A stretch of 64,000 nucleotides of DNA from Actinopolymorpha alba DSM 45243 (GTDB taxonomy: Bacteria > Actinomycetota > Actinomycetes > Propionibacteriales > Actinopolymorphaceae): positions 124,001-188,000 of the forward strand of contig NZ_KB892768.1 of the NCBI RefSeq assembly GCF_000373925.1, read 5' to 3'. The notes beneath the pieces are model-generated. The model ran no database searches, was not told where the DNA came from, and worked only from the letters and a program-made list of their open reading frames with translations. The translations under genes and the position numbers were made by a program. Below are positions 1 through 8,276 of the stretch, in pieces (position 1 is the first letter of the stretch; each line of letters begins with the position of its first letter).

Positions 1-2
1 GG

Positions 3-443
3 GTCGATCTCAGCGACCTGTGGGGAGCCGCTGGTCGGCGTGCCACCGCCCGGCTCACCTCGGACCCGGGCCAGCTCGCTCCGCTGGTCACCGAGCGACT
101 CCAGCGAACTGATCTCGCTGTGCCTGACCGTCAGGTCGACCTCGCGGTACGCAGGCTCCAGAGAGGTGCTCCGCGGGTAGGTGCCGCGTTGGCCGACCTC
201 GCGGACCTCGACGTCAGCGAACGGCAGCTCCGGCGACGGTTCGCCGCCGCGGTCGGCTACGGCCCGGCGACCTTCCTGCGGGTCGCCCGCCTGGAACGGG
301 TCCGCCACCGGGCCCGGACCCGACCAGACGCCACGCTCGCTGACCTCGCGGCCGACACGGGCTACGCCGACCAGGCGCATCTCGCGCGCGACTGCCGAGA
401 GCTGGCCGGGGCGCCACCGAGCACGTTGTTGCGCGCTCGGTGA
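3..443 (+). CDS. AraC-family transcriptional regulator, C-terminal part (5' end outside window)
   Basis: The reading frame is open from the window edge, so the N-terminus is missing. The visible 146 residues end in an AraC-type double helix-turn-helix: a SERQLRRRF helix, then AVGYGPATFLRVARLERV, then a second HTH around LADLAADTGYADQAHLARDCRELAG. The upstream residues (VDLSDLWGAAGRR) resemble the N-terminal sensor region of actinobacterial regulators with a DUF6597-like domain, but this is inferred from a short piece. The protein should be a DNA-binding transcription factor; its ligand and targets cannot be seen here. It ends 60 bp before the convergent subtilase gene. Confidence 0.8.
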   Translation, partial: VDLSDLWGAAGRRATARLTSDPGQLAPLVTERLQRTDLAVPDRQVDLAVRRLQRGAPRVGAALADLADLDVSERQLRRRFAAAVGYGPATFLRVARLERVRHRARTRPDATLADLAADTGYADQAHLARDCRELAGAPPSTLLRAR

Positions 444-503
444 CGCCCCGGAGGGAGTACCACTGAAGCCGGACGGGTGCTGCGGACGTGGGTGCCGGCG
501 ACC

Positions 504-2057
504 CTACGGCCGGGTCATGCCGAAGGTGTAGCTGCCGCTACCTCTGTAGGAAACGATCCGCCAGCGGTAGGTACCGGAGGTCCCGGTGTAGGTCACGTCC
601 TCGTCGGGCGCGGTGCTGATGCCCTGCGCGACCGTGATCCAGAAGCTCCCGCTGAGCTTCTGGAGGTAGAGGTCGAAGTCGACGCCGCTCGGCCCGTCGA
701 GGCACCCGCGGAAGGTGCCACCTCCCGACGTGAACGACGTACCGTTCGGCTGGATGGCGACGGCGCCCGTGCCCGACAGCGAGCCGGTGTAGACCGATGG
801 CAACGCGGCGCATCCGGACGCCGGCGGCGGCTCCTGGCCACCGGCGCCGGTGTAGAGGAGGAGGTTCGGCGAACCCGAACCCGGGTTGCCCACGACCCCC
901 TGCGTGGCGTTGCCCACCAGAGCGTTCCGCACCGTGCTCGGTGACGCCGACGGGTTGCCCTGGAGATACAGCACCGCCGCGCCAGTCACGTGCGGCGTTG
1001 CCATCGACGTACCGCTGATCGTGTTCGTGGCGGTGTCACTGGTGTGCCAGGTGGACTGGATGCTCGAGCCGGGCGCGAAGATGTCAAGGCAGGTGCCGAT
1101 GTTGGAGAACGACGACCGCGCGTCGGTGGAGGTCGTGGATCCGACCGTGATGGCCGCGCCCACCCGCGCCGGGGAGTAGTTGCAGGCGTTCGCGCCCGAG
1201 TCGTTGCCGGCCGCGATGGCGTACGTCACGCCGTCGTTGATGGAGTTGACGACGGCGTTGTCCAGCGAGGTGGAGGCGCCGCCGCCGAGGCTCATGTTGG
1301 CCGCGGCGGGTTGACCGGCCGTGTGGTTGGACGTGACCCAGTCGATGCCCGCGATCACGCCGGCGGTGGTGCCGCTGCCGTTACAGTCGAGGACCCGCAC
1401 GCCGACGAGCCGGACGCCCTTCGCCACGCCGTATGTCGCGCTGCCGACGGTGCCAGCAACGTGCGTGCCGTGGCCGTTGCAGTCGTCGGCGGAGCCGCCG
1501 TCCACGGCGTCGAAGCCGCTGACCGCCCGACCGCCGAACTGCTGGTGGCTGTAGCGGATGCCGGTGTCGATGATGTAGGCCGTGATGCCCGCGCCGGTTG
1601 GGGTGTAGGTGTAGCTGTTGCTGAGCGGAAGGTTGCGCTGGTCGATCCGGTCGATCCCCCAGGTGGCCGGCGACTGCGTCGTGTTGATGCTGACCTTCTG
1701 GTCAGCCTCGATGTACTTGACGTCGGGGTTGGCGCGCATCTTGTCGAGTCCGCGCTGCGACAAGGTGGCGGCGAAGCCATGCAATGCGGCGGCGTACGTG
1801 CGCTGGACTCGCCCGCCGGCGACCTCCGCCTCGGTGCGCGCGGACCGCGCCATGACACTCGACACACCATCACGGAGCACAACGATGTAACGACCCTTGA
1901 GGGCGGTCGTCCGCTCCGCACCGATCAGTGGTGCGAGGGTCGTCGCGCCCGACGAGGTGGTCGGGGCGACCGCGCCCGCGACTCCCGCGAAACCGAACGT
2001 GGTGAGTAGAGCAGTGGTGACGACGGCGAACGGACGTCGCCAGACATGTGGTGCCAC
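504..2057 (-). CDS. Secreted S8 family serine peptidase (subtilase) with I9 propeptide
   Basis: Exported subtilisin-type protease of 517 residues. A signal peptide (WRRPFAVVTTALLTTFGFAG) ends near residue 30. An inhibitor-I9 propeptide spans about 54-123 (RYIVVLRDG to YIEADQKVSI). The peptidase domain runs from about 150 to 385 with the full triad: D164 in YIIDTGI, H196 in NGHGTHVAGT and S351 in SGTSMATPH, with oxyanion N285 in AAGND. A proline-rich linker leads to a C-terminal beta domain of about 110 residues, probably a prepeptidase-like or binding module. The GTG start at 2057 is chosen because AGGAGGGG lies 6 bases upstream and the signal peptide follows directly; the longer open frame upstream has no such support. 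It probably matures outside the cell to degrade protein. Confidence 0.93.
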   Translation of the reverse strand: MAPHVWRRPFAVVTTALLTTFGFAGVAGAVAPTTSSGATTLAPLIGAERTTALKGRYIVVLRDGVSSVMARSARTEAEVAGGRVQRTYAAALHGFAATLSQRGLDKMRANPDVKYIEADQKVSINTTQSPATWGIDRIDQRNLPLSNSYTYTPTGAGITAYIIDTGIRYSHQQFGGRAVSGFDAVDGGSADDCNGHGTHVAGTVGSATYGVAKGVRLVGVRVLDCNGSGTTAGVIAGIDWVTSNHTAGQPAAANMSLGGGASTSLDNAVVNSINDGVTYAIAAGNDSGANACNYSPARVGAAITVGSTTSTDARSSFSNIGTCLDIFAPGSSIQSTWHTSDTATNTISGTSMATPHVTGAAVLYLQGNPSASPSTVRNALVGNATQGVVGNPGSGSPNLLLYTGAGGQEPPPASGCAALPSVYTGSLSGTGAVAIQPNGTSFTSGGGTFRGCLDGPSGVDFDLYLQKLSGSFWITVAQGISTAPDEDVTYTGTSGTYRWRIVSYRGSGSYTFGMTRP

Positions 2058-2325
2058 TCGTACCCCTCCTTCGCGTGGGTGAACGCCCGTGAGGGGGTCT
2101 TCGGGAACGCCCGCAGCGGGTTTCGCCGCAACCAGAAATGCCAGCCGAAGGTGATGCCGCACTCTGCCGTCCCCGCCCCGAACCGCCCGGGCTGCCCTGA
2201 TATGTACGGCCGGGCTTCGGGAGTTGTCCAGAGGTTCGACCTGGATCAGGCATGAACGTGCCAGCCTGTGATGATTTATCCGGGTGGCATCCGCGCCTGC
2301 TATACCCACGCGCCCCGAGGACGTC
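2058..2325. other. Upstream region of the subtilase gene, no gene seen
   Basis: This non-coding stretch upstream of the leftward subtilase must hold its promoter. I see no convincing sigma-70 hexamers and no gene. It runs into a truncated copy of the start of the gene at 5025. Confidence 0.5.
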
Positions 2326-2397
2326 GTGCTGGCCACCAACGCCCGGATCCTGGAGCGCAGGCTGGCGGGGTTCCACCTCGATCACGACCTCGCTTAA
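2326..2397 (+). pseudogene. Truncated 5' remnant of the terpenoid-cyclase-fold gene (copy of the start of the gene at 5025)
   Basis: A 24-codon open stretch (GTG to TAA) encodes TNARILERRLAGFHLDHDL, nearly identical to residues 14-32 of the intact protein encoded at 5025. The nucleotide match covers 2335-2392 against 5064-5121: 58 bp with three mismatches, in the same orientation. Similarity stops abruptly on both sides. The remnant runs into the last codons of ilvC on the other strand. It looks like one side of a direct duplication bracketing the ilvC-ilvY pair, not an expressed gene. Confidence 0.8.
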
Positions 2398-3884
2398 CCG
2401 ACGAAGATGTCGACCGGTGGGCGCAGCCGGGCCAGCCGGGCCAGCACCTCGTGCACCGGATGGTCGAGGAACGCCTTGACCGGCTGGGCATCCGGCGTCC
2501 GCGACGGGTCGTCACTCCCGCCAGCCGCGGCCGGGTAGACGATCTGGTCGAGTACGGCCGCGAACCGCGGTCCCCACTTGCGGGCGCCGAGCCGCGCCGT
2601 GATGGAGCAGTTGTCGACCATGTAGGCCACGTCGCGTGCATGCATGTACGGCAGTAGCGAGTCGACCGCCTCGATCACGGACTCGTTGACGATCTCCGAC
2701 CATGGGTGGCCGCGCTCAACCAGTACGTCGATCTGGGCGGTCATCGCGGCGAGGAAGATACCGGCCGTGAAGGGATCCGCGGCCAGCTCGGCCGCTCCCC
2801 GCCGGGCCCGGACCGACCGCCCGGCCGCCCACATCGGCGAACCGCTGATCGGTGTGAGGGGCGACCTCGCCAGCCGGGCACCACTCAGGACGACGCTGCG
2901 GAGTTCGTTGCCTGAGTCGACCTCGTCATAGATCTCCACGATCAGCTCGCGGAACGACCGGTAGCTGGCGGCGTACGCGGTATCGAACTCGGCCCGGTCG
3001 GCAGTGGAGAATTGTTCGGGCACCGAGCGCAGGCCGGCCCGGGAGATGGCCGGAGCGAGTACGCCGGTGACCGTCTCACAGGACCGCTCGAACGCCCGCT
3101 CCGGCGAGTCGCCGGCGATCCGGCAACGCTGATAGAGACTCTCGACGATCCCGTGCACCGCACCGAGCAGGATCGCTCGTTCACCCACCAGGTCCGAGCG
3201 ATACTCGTTGTCGAGCGTGGTCTGGAACGTGTACGGCGAACCGATCGCTATCGACCAGGCGAGCGCCCGGTCAGTAGCGTGCCCGTCCCGGTCCTGGACC
3301 ACGGCGAAGCTCGCGTTGATACCCGCGCCGTTGACCTCGGCGCCTTGCAGGTAGAGCCGGCGTACCGAGTCGCCCATACCCTTCGGACACACGGCGATCA
3401 CGTCGACGCCCGGCGGTAGCTCGGCTCCGACGTTCGTGAGATGGCCGAGCAGGAAGCCGTGCGACAGGCCGAGTGTCGCACCCAGGCGAAGCCGGGCGAA
3501 GATCTCGGCGCACTGGGCGGCCTGCGCCGCGTCCGCCACCAGGCACAGCACCAGATCACTCTCGGCGGCAACGTCGAGCCAGTCGCCGAGCGTCCCGTCA
3601 CTGACCCTGAACCCCGCCGTCTCGGCGTCCGCCCGCGACGGCGATCCCGGCCGCAAGCCAACCTTGACGCGGATCGGCGCGCCAGCCAAGGAGTCCCGCA
3701 GGTTGCAGGCCTGCGCCCGACCCTGCGGGCCCCAGCCGAGGACACCGATCTGGCGAACGCCGGCCAATGCCTCGGGAAGCTTCGGAAACAGGTGGCGACC
3801 GCCGCGCACGATCGCTTCGGTCGTACCCGCCAGCTCGATCGTCTCGACATCGAAAACCCTGGAGGAGAAGGAGAAATCAGCCAT
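2394..3884 (-). CDS. ilvC: Ketol-acid reductoisomerase, long plant-type form
   Basis: Predicted to catalyse the NADPH- and Mg2+-dependent isomerisation/reduction of acetolactate or acetohydroxybutyrate in valine, leucine and isoleucine synthesis. At 496 residues it is the long (class II) form. The Rossmann motif GWGPQG is at 50-55. The metal ligands known from plant enzymes are present: D231 and E235 in SDLVGERAILLG, E401 and E405 in NESVIEAVDSL, and the active-site serine S427 in MVDNCSITARLG. Segments such as VCPKGMGDSVRRLYLQG and NGAGINASFAV read like plant plastid enzymes rather than the usual short actinobacterial form of about 340 residues. It is divergent from an IlvY-type regulator, the arrangement of ilvC/ilvY in enterobacteria. 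No other branched-chain synthesis gene lies nearby, so it may be a second, transferred copy. Confidence 0.92.
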   Translation of the reverse strand: MADFSFSSRVFDVETIELAGTTEAIVRGGRHLFPKLPEALAGVRQIGVLGWGPQGRAQACNLRDSLAGAPIRVKVGLRPGSPSRADAETAGFRVSDGTLGDWLDVAAESDLVLCLVADAAQAAQCAEIFARLRLGATLGLSHGFLLGHLTNVGAELPPGVDVIAVCPKGMGDSVRRLYLQGAEVNGAGINASFAVVQDRDGHATDRALAWSIAIGSPYTFQTTLDNEYRSDLVGERAILLGAVHGIVESLYQRCRIAGDSPERAFERSCETVTGVLAPAISRAGLRSVPEQFSTADRAEFDTAYAASYRSFRELIVEIYDEVDSGNELRSVVLSGARLARSPLTPISGSPMWAAGRSVRARRGAAELAADPFTAGIFLAAMTAQIDVLVERGHPWSEIVNESVIEAVDSLLPYMHARDVAYMVDNCSITARLGARKWGPRFAAVLDQIVYPAAAGGSDDPSRTPDAQPVKAFLDHPVHEVLARLARLRPPVDIFVG

Positions 3885-3911
3885 GGGAAGGTTCTAGGCC
3901 TGGCGCCCATG

Positions 3912-3926
3912 TTGCGACAAGCGCAA
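3912..3926. promoter_or_regulatory. Candidate IlvY/LysR operator in the ilvC-ilvY divergent promoter
   Basis: The interrupted palindrome TTGCG-N5-CGCAA lies in the 179-bp region between the divergent ilvC and ilvY genes. It contains the LysR-family T-N11-A signature (T3913, A3925). LysR regulators such as IlvY commonly bind such sites between themselves and the target gene. No experimental support; motif only. Confidence 0.45.
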
Positions 3927-4063
3927 TATGTGGAACGCTTCGTTTCATCTTCAGCAATGCGCGCGAGCTGCGGCCGCGGCGCCTCGCCGCATCTCGCCTA
4001 CGCAAGGGGTGCGGGAGAGCGGGCGCCGGCTCGGGATCCGCGCTGCCTTGAGAGAGGGACGCC

Positions 4064-4963
4064 ATGGACCGGTACCACGAGCTCCGGCTGTTCCTACATC
4101 TCACGGAGACCCTGAACTTCGGCCGGACCAGCACCGACTGCCATGTCAGCGCGGCCACCCTGACCCGCAGCATCCAGCGGCTGGAGGCGCAGGCGGGGCA
4201 GCGTCTGCTCGACCGCGGTCCGCGCGGCGTCGCCCTCACCGAACCCGGCCGGCGGTTCCGCGAGTACGCCCGGTCCGCGCTCCAACTCTGGGAGGACTAT
4301 CACCAGGGCTCCGGCGAACCGGCCGGGCTGTCCGGCCGGCTCAGCGTCTTCTCCTCGGTGACCGCCTGCCAGGCGCTGCTTCCCGACCTGCTGGCGGGGT
4401 TCCGGGCCGACCATCCGCAGGTTGAGCTCGACCTGCAAACCGGCGACGCCGCCGCGGCGATCGCCCGGCTGGCCGAAGGAGCAGTCGACCTCGCCGTCGC
4501 GGCCCTCCCCCGGCGCATCCCGGAACAGCTGCTCAGCAAGGAGGTGGCGAGGACGCCGTTGGTGTTCGTGGCGGCCGAGGGTGCGGCGTACCCTCCCGTG
4601 ACGGGCATGGCCGGCGCGGGCAATCCGCCGTCCTGGGCGGACGTACCCTTCGTGCTGCCGCGGCGCGGACTCGCCCGCGATGCCGTCAACCGGTGGTTGC
4701 GGAGTCAGCGACTGATCCCACGGATCGCGAGCGAGGTGGACGGACACGAGGCACTGCTGACCCTCGTCGCGCTGGGCTGCGGCGTCGGCATCGTTCCACG
4801 GCTCGTGCTCACCACCAGCGCGGTTCGCGACCGGGTTGTGGAGGTGCCGGCAGAACCCGCGTTAACCGGGTTCCGGATCGGCCTGTGCGTACGCCGGTCC
4901 GATCTCCGCCGGCCGCTGGTCTCCGCGCTGTGGTCATCGGTCCTTCCGGCGGGCCTGGTGTGA
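4064..4963 (+). CDS. ilvY: LysR-family regulator, IlvY-type
   Basis: Transcriptional activator expected to sense acetolactate/acetohydroxybutyrate and switch on the divergent ilvC. The 299 residues have the family length. The N-terminal winged HTH (about 1-60) has LFLHLTETLNFGRTS and SAATLTRSIQRLE, close to enterobacterial IlvY (FLHLAESRHFGRS, STLSRQIQRLE). The effector domain carries LSGRLSVFSSVTA, FRADHPQVELDLQTGDAA and VDGHEALLTLVALGCGVGIVP, also typical of IlvY. The ATG at 4064 follows a GAGAGGGACGCC ribosome site. Sequence similarity and gene order agree on the name. Confidence 0.88.
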   Translation: MDRYHELRLFLHLTETLNFGRTSTDCHVSAATLTRSIQRLEAQAGQRLLDRGPRGVALTEPGRRFREYARSALQLWEDYHQGSGEPAGLSGRLSVFSSVTACQALLPDLLAGFRADHPQVELDLQTGDAAAAIARLAEGAVDLAVAALPRRIPEQLLSKEVARTPLVFVAAEGAAYPPVTGMAGAGNPPSWADVPFVLPRRGLARDAVNRWLRSQRLIPRIASEVDGHEALLTLVALGCGVGIVPRLVLTTSAVRDRVVEVPAEPALTGFRIGLCVRRSDLRRPLVSALWSSVLPAGLV

Positions 4964-5024
4964 TGAGGCGAAGTGTCCGATCTGTTCAAGGCCCCGGCGC
5001 GGAACCGGCCAATACTCTCCAGGT

Positions 5025-5909
5025 ATGGCCATTGACGTCGAAGCAGCCCGCACGTTCATCCGCACCAACGCCCGGATCCTGGAGCGCAGGCTGGCGGAGT
5101 TCCACCTCGACCACGATCTCGGCGCAGGTGCCGCTGCGCTGGAGGGCCTGAACGCGTACCAGAACGCCGACGGCGGGTTCGGGCACGGGCTCGAGCCAGA
5201 TGTTCGCGCACCTGACAGCCAGCCGCTCTTCGTCGACTTCGCCACTGAACTGCTCGACGACCTGGTCTCCACGGCTCCGCGATTTCGCGCGGGCGCACGC
5301 GAACGGGCGGCCATGACCATCCCGTTCCTCCGATCGGTGACCAGCACGGCAGGCGGGCTTCCCATCGTGCTTCCCTCGATCACCGCCCATCCGCGAGCCG
5401 CGCACTGGGGCGACGCCAACTTCCCGGCGGGGCTGAACCCGACTGCGAGCATCGTCGGGCGGCTCCGGGCCTTCGGGATCGAGGACAGCTGGGTCGACGA
5501 GGCCGCGACGTTCTGTTGGACTCAGCTCGAGGCACCTGACAGCGTCACTGACGCTCACACCGCCCTCTGTGTCCTGCGGTTCCTCGAGACCGAGCCCGAC
5601 CGGGAGCGGGCCGAGCGGTCGTACGCCGCCATCGGCTCGCGGTTCGACGAACTCGGCTTGTTCCTGCCGATGCCCGGCGAGGGATACGGGCTCACGCCGT
5701 TGCATATCGCGCCCACGCCTGACAGCCCGCGCCGAGGATTCTTCAGCGACGCCGCCATCGCCGCCCACCTGGAGGCGCTCAAAGCCGCCCAGCAGCCCGA
5801 CGGCGGCTGGCCGATCTCGTGGGAGCCGCCGGGACCCGCCGCCGAGTTGGAGTGGCGGAGCATCGAGACCCTGCGTGTCCTGCGGGTGCTCACCGCGTAT
5901 GCCTCCTGA
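5025..5909 (+). CDS. Prenyltransferase/squalene-oxidase-repeat (terpenoid cyclase fold) hypothetical protein
   Basis: Conserved protein of 294 residues with alpha/alpha-toroid repeats of the terpenoid cyclase/protein prenyltransferase superfamily. An N-terminal QW-like motif reads YQNADGGFGHGLEPD (about 44-58) and a C-terminal one reads AAQQPDGGWPISWEPPG (about 250-266). It lacks the DxDD acid motif of class II terpene cyclases, so a cyclase activity cannot be claimed. A cytoplasmic role is likely because there is no signal peptide. The first 32 codons include the 58-bp segment duplicated at 2335-2392. Function unknown. Confidence 0.8.
   Translation: MAIDVEAARTFIRTNARILERRLAEFHLDHDLGAGAAALEGLNAYQNADGGFGHGLEPDVRAPDSQPLFVDFATELLDDLVSTAPRFRAGARERAAMTIPFLRSVTSTAGGLPIVLPSITAHPRAAHWGDANFPAGLNPTASIVGRLRAFGIEDSWVDEAATFCWTQLEAPDSVTDAHTALCVLRFLETEPDRERAERSYAAIGSRFDELGLFLPMPGEGYGLTPLHIAPTPDSPRRGFFSDAAIAAHLEALKAAQQPDGGWPISWEPPGPAAELEWRSIETLRVLRVLTAYAS
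5064..5121 (+). repeat. Right copy of the 58-bp direct repeat flanking ilvC-ilvY
   Basis: This segment lies within the 5' coding region of the gene at 5025. It matches 2335-2392 at 55 of 58 positions in the same orientation. The two copies are about 2.7 kb apart and bracket ilvC and ilvY. See the findings for the insertion hypothesis. Confidence 0.85.
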
Positions 5910-6053
5910 ACGCGTACTCCATCTGGCCACCATCGGGCATCCGCTCGCATCCCGGACCGCCGCTCGCCCAGGCTCTTACCGGCAGGTATGCAACCTCATA
6001 CCGGCACGGTAGGGGCCCCAGGCGGCCGAACGGCAAGCAAGGAGACGAGGACT

Positions 6054-7130
6054 GTGGCATTGCGGCTGATCCAGGTAGGGCTCGGCGGCTGGGGGCACGA
6101 CTGGGCCACCCACGTCATTCCCACGGTGCCGGTGATCGATCGGGTCGCCGTGGTCGACGCCGACCCCGCCACGCTGGCGAAGGCTCAGGAGAGCCTGGGG
6201 TTGCGCGACGACCAGTGCTTCTCCCAGTTGGGTGCGGCGCTGGACGCCGTGGACGCGGATGCGGTCCTGGTCACGGCGACCGTCGCCGCCCACATACCCC
6301 TCGCCGTCCAGGCGATCGAGTCCGGCAAGCACGTCCTGGTCGAGAAGCCGTTCGCGGCCACGGTCGCCGAGGCGCGCACGGTCGTCGAACTCGCCGAGCA
6401 ACGCGGACGCACGCTGATGGTCAGCCAGAACTACCGCCACTTCCCGGCCGCGCGCACCGCCGCCCGCCTCGTCGCCGAGCAGCTCCTCGGTCCGGTCGCC
6501 GCCGTCCGGGTGGACTTCCGTAAGTGGGCGAACGACGCGCCGGTCGGCGCCAACCGCCACTACCGCCTGGTCCACCCGCTGCTCTACGACATGGCGATCC
6601 ACCACTTCGACCTGATGCGCCTCGTGCTCGGACAGGAGCCGGTCCGCGTCTACACCCAGGTCACCGATCCGCCGTGGAGCAACTTCACGGACGAAGCCTC
6701 CGCGTTCCTGACGATCACCTTCGACCGCGGCGCCGTCGTGAGCTACCGCGGCAGCTGGGTGAGCCCGGGGACGCCGACAACCTGGTCGGGCGACTGGCAT
6801 CTGGAATGTGAGCGGGGCGAGATTTACTGGACGGGCCGCACCGGCGGCGCCGCCGTGACGGACGGCGAGACCCTGCGGGTACGCCGTCAACCCGCGCTCG
6901 CGTCCACCGGCGCGGGGCGAGCAGACCAGGCGCACACGGAGGATGCCGTCTCGCTGGCGGAGCTACCGTTCGTCGGGCGGGCCGGCGTCCTCGCGGAGTT
7001 CGCCCGCGCGGTCGCGGAGGGGGACGAGCCGGAGACGTCGGGGCGGCGCAACCTCGGCAGCCTGGCGCTCGCCGAGGCGGCCGCCCGTTCCGCCGTGTCT
7101 GGTCAGGTCGAGCCGGTCGAGTCTGCCTGA
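6054..7130 (+). CDS. Gfo/Idh/MocA-family oxidoreductase
   Basis: Predicted NAD(P)-dependent sugar or cyclitol dehydrogenase of 358 residues. The N-terminal Rossmann fold begins LIQVGLGGWGHDWATHV, with the family signature GKHVLVEKPFAATVAEA near residue 86 carrying the conserved EKP lysine. The C-terminal alpha/beta domain contains the HHFDLMRLVLG segment that often supplies the catalytic histidine. The GTG at 6054 is preferred over upstream starts because AGGAGACGAGG lies just before it. The gene ends one base before the convergent ferredoxin reductase gene. The substrate cannot be told from sequence. Confidence 0.9.
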   Translation: MALRLIQVGLGGWGHDWATHVIPTVPVIDRVAVVDADPATLAKAQESLGLRDDQCFSQLGAALDAVDADAVLVTATVAAHIPLAVQAIESGKHVLVEKPFAATVAEARTVVELAEQRGRTLMVSQNYRHFPAARTAARLVAEQLLGPVAAVRVDFRKWANDAPVGANRHYRLVHPLLYDMAIHHFDLMRLVLGQEPVRVYTQVTDPPWSNFTDEASAFLTITFDRGAVVSYRGSWVSPGTPTTWSGDWHLECERGEIYWTGRTGGAAVTDGETLRVRRQPALASTGAGRADQAHTEDAVSLAELPFVGRAGVLAEFARAVAEGDEPETSGRRNLGSLALAEAAARSAVSGQVEPVESA

Positions 7131-7131
7131 C

Positions 7132-8103
7132 TTACCCCGCGTCGCTGGAGTGCCCCGGGAAGACCTTCGCACCCGGCCTGATGATGGGCACGGCGTTGTT
7201 GACCGCCGTCGCCGCCTCTCCGAACCCGGTGGCGATCAGCTTCACCTTGCCGTCGTACGCCGCGATGTCGCCCGCGGCGAGGACCCGCGGAAGGTTGGTG
7301 CGCATCGCGGAGTCCACGACGATGTGGCGCGCCCGTTGTTCCAGGCCCCAGTGGGTCATGGGACCAAGATCGGCGTGGAAGCCGAGGGCGGCGACGATCG
7401 CCTGCACCTTCAGCGCCTCCCGCTCGTCCGTCGCGTTGTTGAAGATCTCGACGCCGTCGATCTGGCCGTCCCCGAAGACCCGCCCAACCTCCCACGGCGT
7501 CAGAAGCCGGACCTGGGAGGACCGCACCCGCTCGACGGTGTGCTCGTGCGCGCGGAAGCGGGTACGCCGATGGACGAGCGTCACCGAGCGGGCCAGCGGC
7601 TCCAGGCTCAACGCCCAGTCGAACGCGGAGTCCCCACCGCCGACGATCAGCACGTCGAGCCCGGCAAGCTCGTCCAGCTTGGGAACGAAGTAGCGAAGCC
7701 CCCGCCCCTCGTACTCCTCTCCCGCCGGGAGCTGCTTCGGGCTGAACGTTCCGATGCCGGCGGTGATGAGCACGGCCCGCGCAACGACGACGAGTCCGCG
7801 GTCTGTGGTGATCCGCACGTCCTCGTCCCCGTGCTCCAGCGTCTGCGCACCGTGGCCCAGGAGGTACAAGGGTGAGAACGGCGCGGCCTGCTTCACGAGC
7901 CTGTCAACCAGGTCCTGCCCCTTGATTTCGGGGAATCCGGCGACGTCGAAGATCAACTTCTCCGGGTACATCGCGGTCACCTGCCCGCCAGGCTCGGGCA
8001 ACGAGTCCATGACGGCTACCGAAAGACCTCGAAACCCGGCGTAGTAGGCGCCGAACAGTCCGGTGGGGCCCGCACCGATGATCAGCAGGTCCGTTTCGAT
8101 CAT
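7132..8103 (-). CDS. Ferredoxin/flavodoxin-NADP+ reductase, thioredoxin-reductase-like type
   Basis: Flavoprotein of 323 residues predicted to transfer electrons between NADPH and ferredoxin. The FAD site is IIGAGPTGLFGAYYAG (about 7-22) and the NADPH site is IVGGGDSAFDWAL (about 153-165); a second FAD contact is LAAGDIAAYDGKVKLI near 278-293. There is no CxxC redox pair, which separates it from thioredoxin reductase and matches the TrxR-like ferredoxin reductases of Firmicutes and Actinobacteria (YumC type). The ATG at 8103 is chosen by the GGAGGTGCGG site before it. The ferredoxin partner is not in the window. Confidence 0.88.
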   Translation of the reverse strand: MIETDLLIIGAGPTGLFGAYYAGFRGLSVAVMDSLPEPGGQVTAMYPEKLIFDVAGFPEIKGQDLVDRLVKQAAPFSPLYLLGHGAQTLEHGDEDVRITTDRGLVVVARAVLITAGIGTFSPKQLPAGEEYEGRGLRYFVPKLDELAGLDVLIVGGGDSAFDWALSLEPLARSVTLVHRRTRFRAHEHTVERVRSSQVRLLTPWEVGRVFGDGQIDGVEIFNNATDEREALKVQAIVAALGFHADLGPMTHWGLEQRARHIVVDSAMRTNLPRVLAAGDIAAYDGKVKLIATGFGEAATAVNNAVPIIRPGAKVFPGHSSDAG

Positions 8104-8276
8104 CCGCACCTCCGCGGCCCGAGTGCACCCCCTCCACAATGGAGTACGGTCACCGCACTCGGTGTCTCCTCATTCACGATACGTGGCAGGCAGGGCCGTG
8201 CGGCTCCCGACGCGCGCTGATTCGTGCCGGTCACGACAATCGTGCACCAGCTCGCCGCGCGGCGACGGATGGTGGA

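Noticed and set aside
2058-2339. Extension of the subtilase by 94 codons to 2339
   Set aside because: The extra sequence has no conserved features, and the GTG at 2057 has a strong ribosome site followed by a proper signal peptide.
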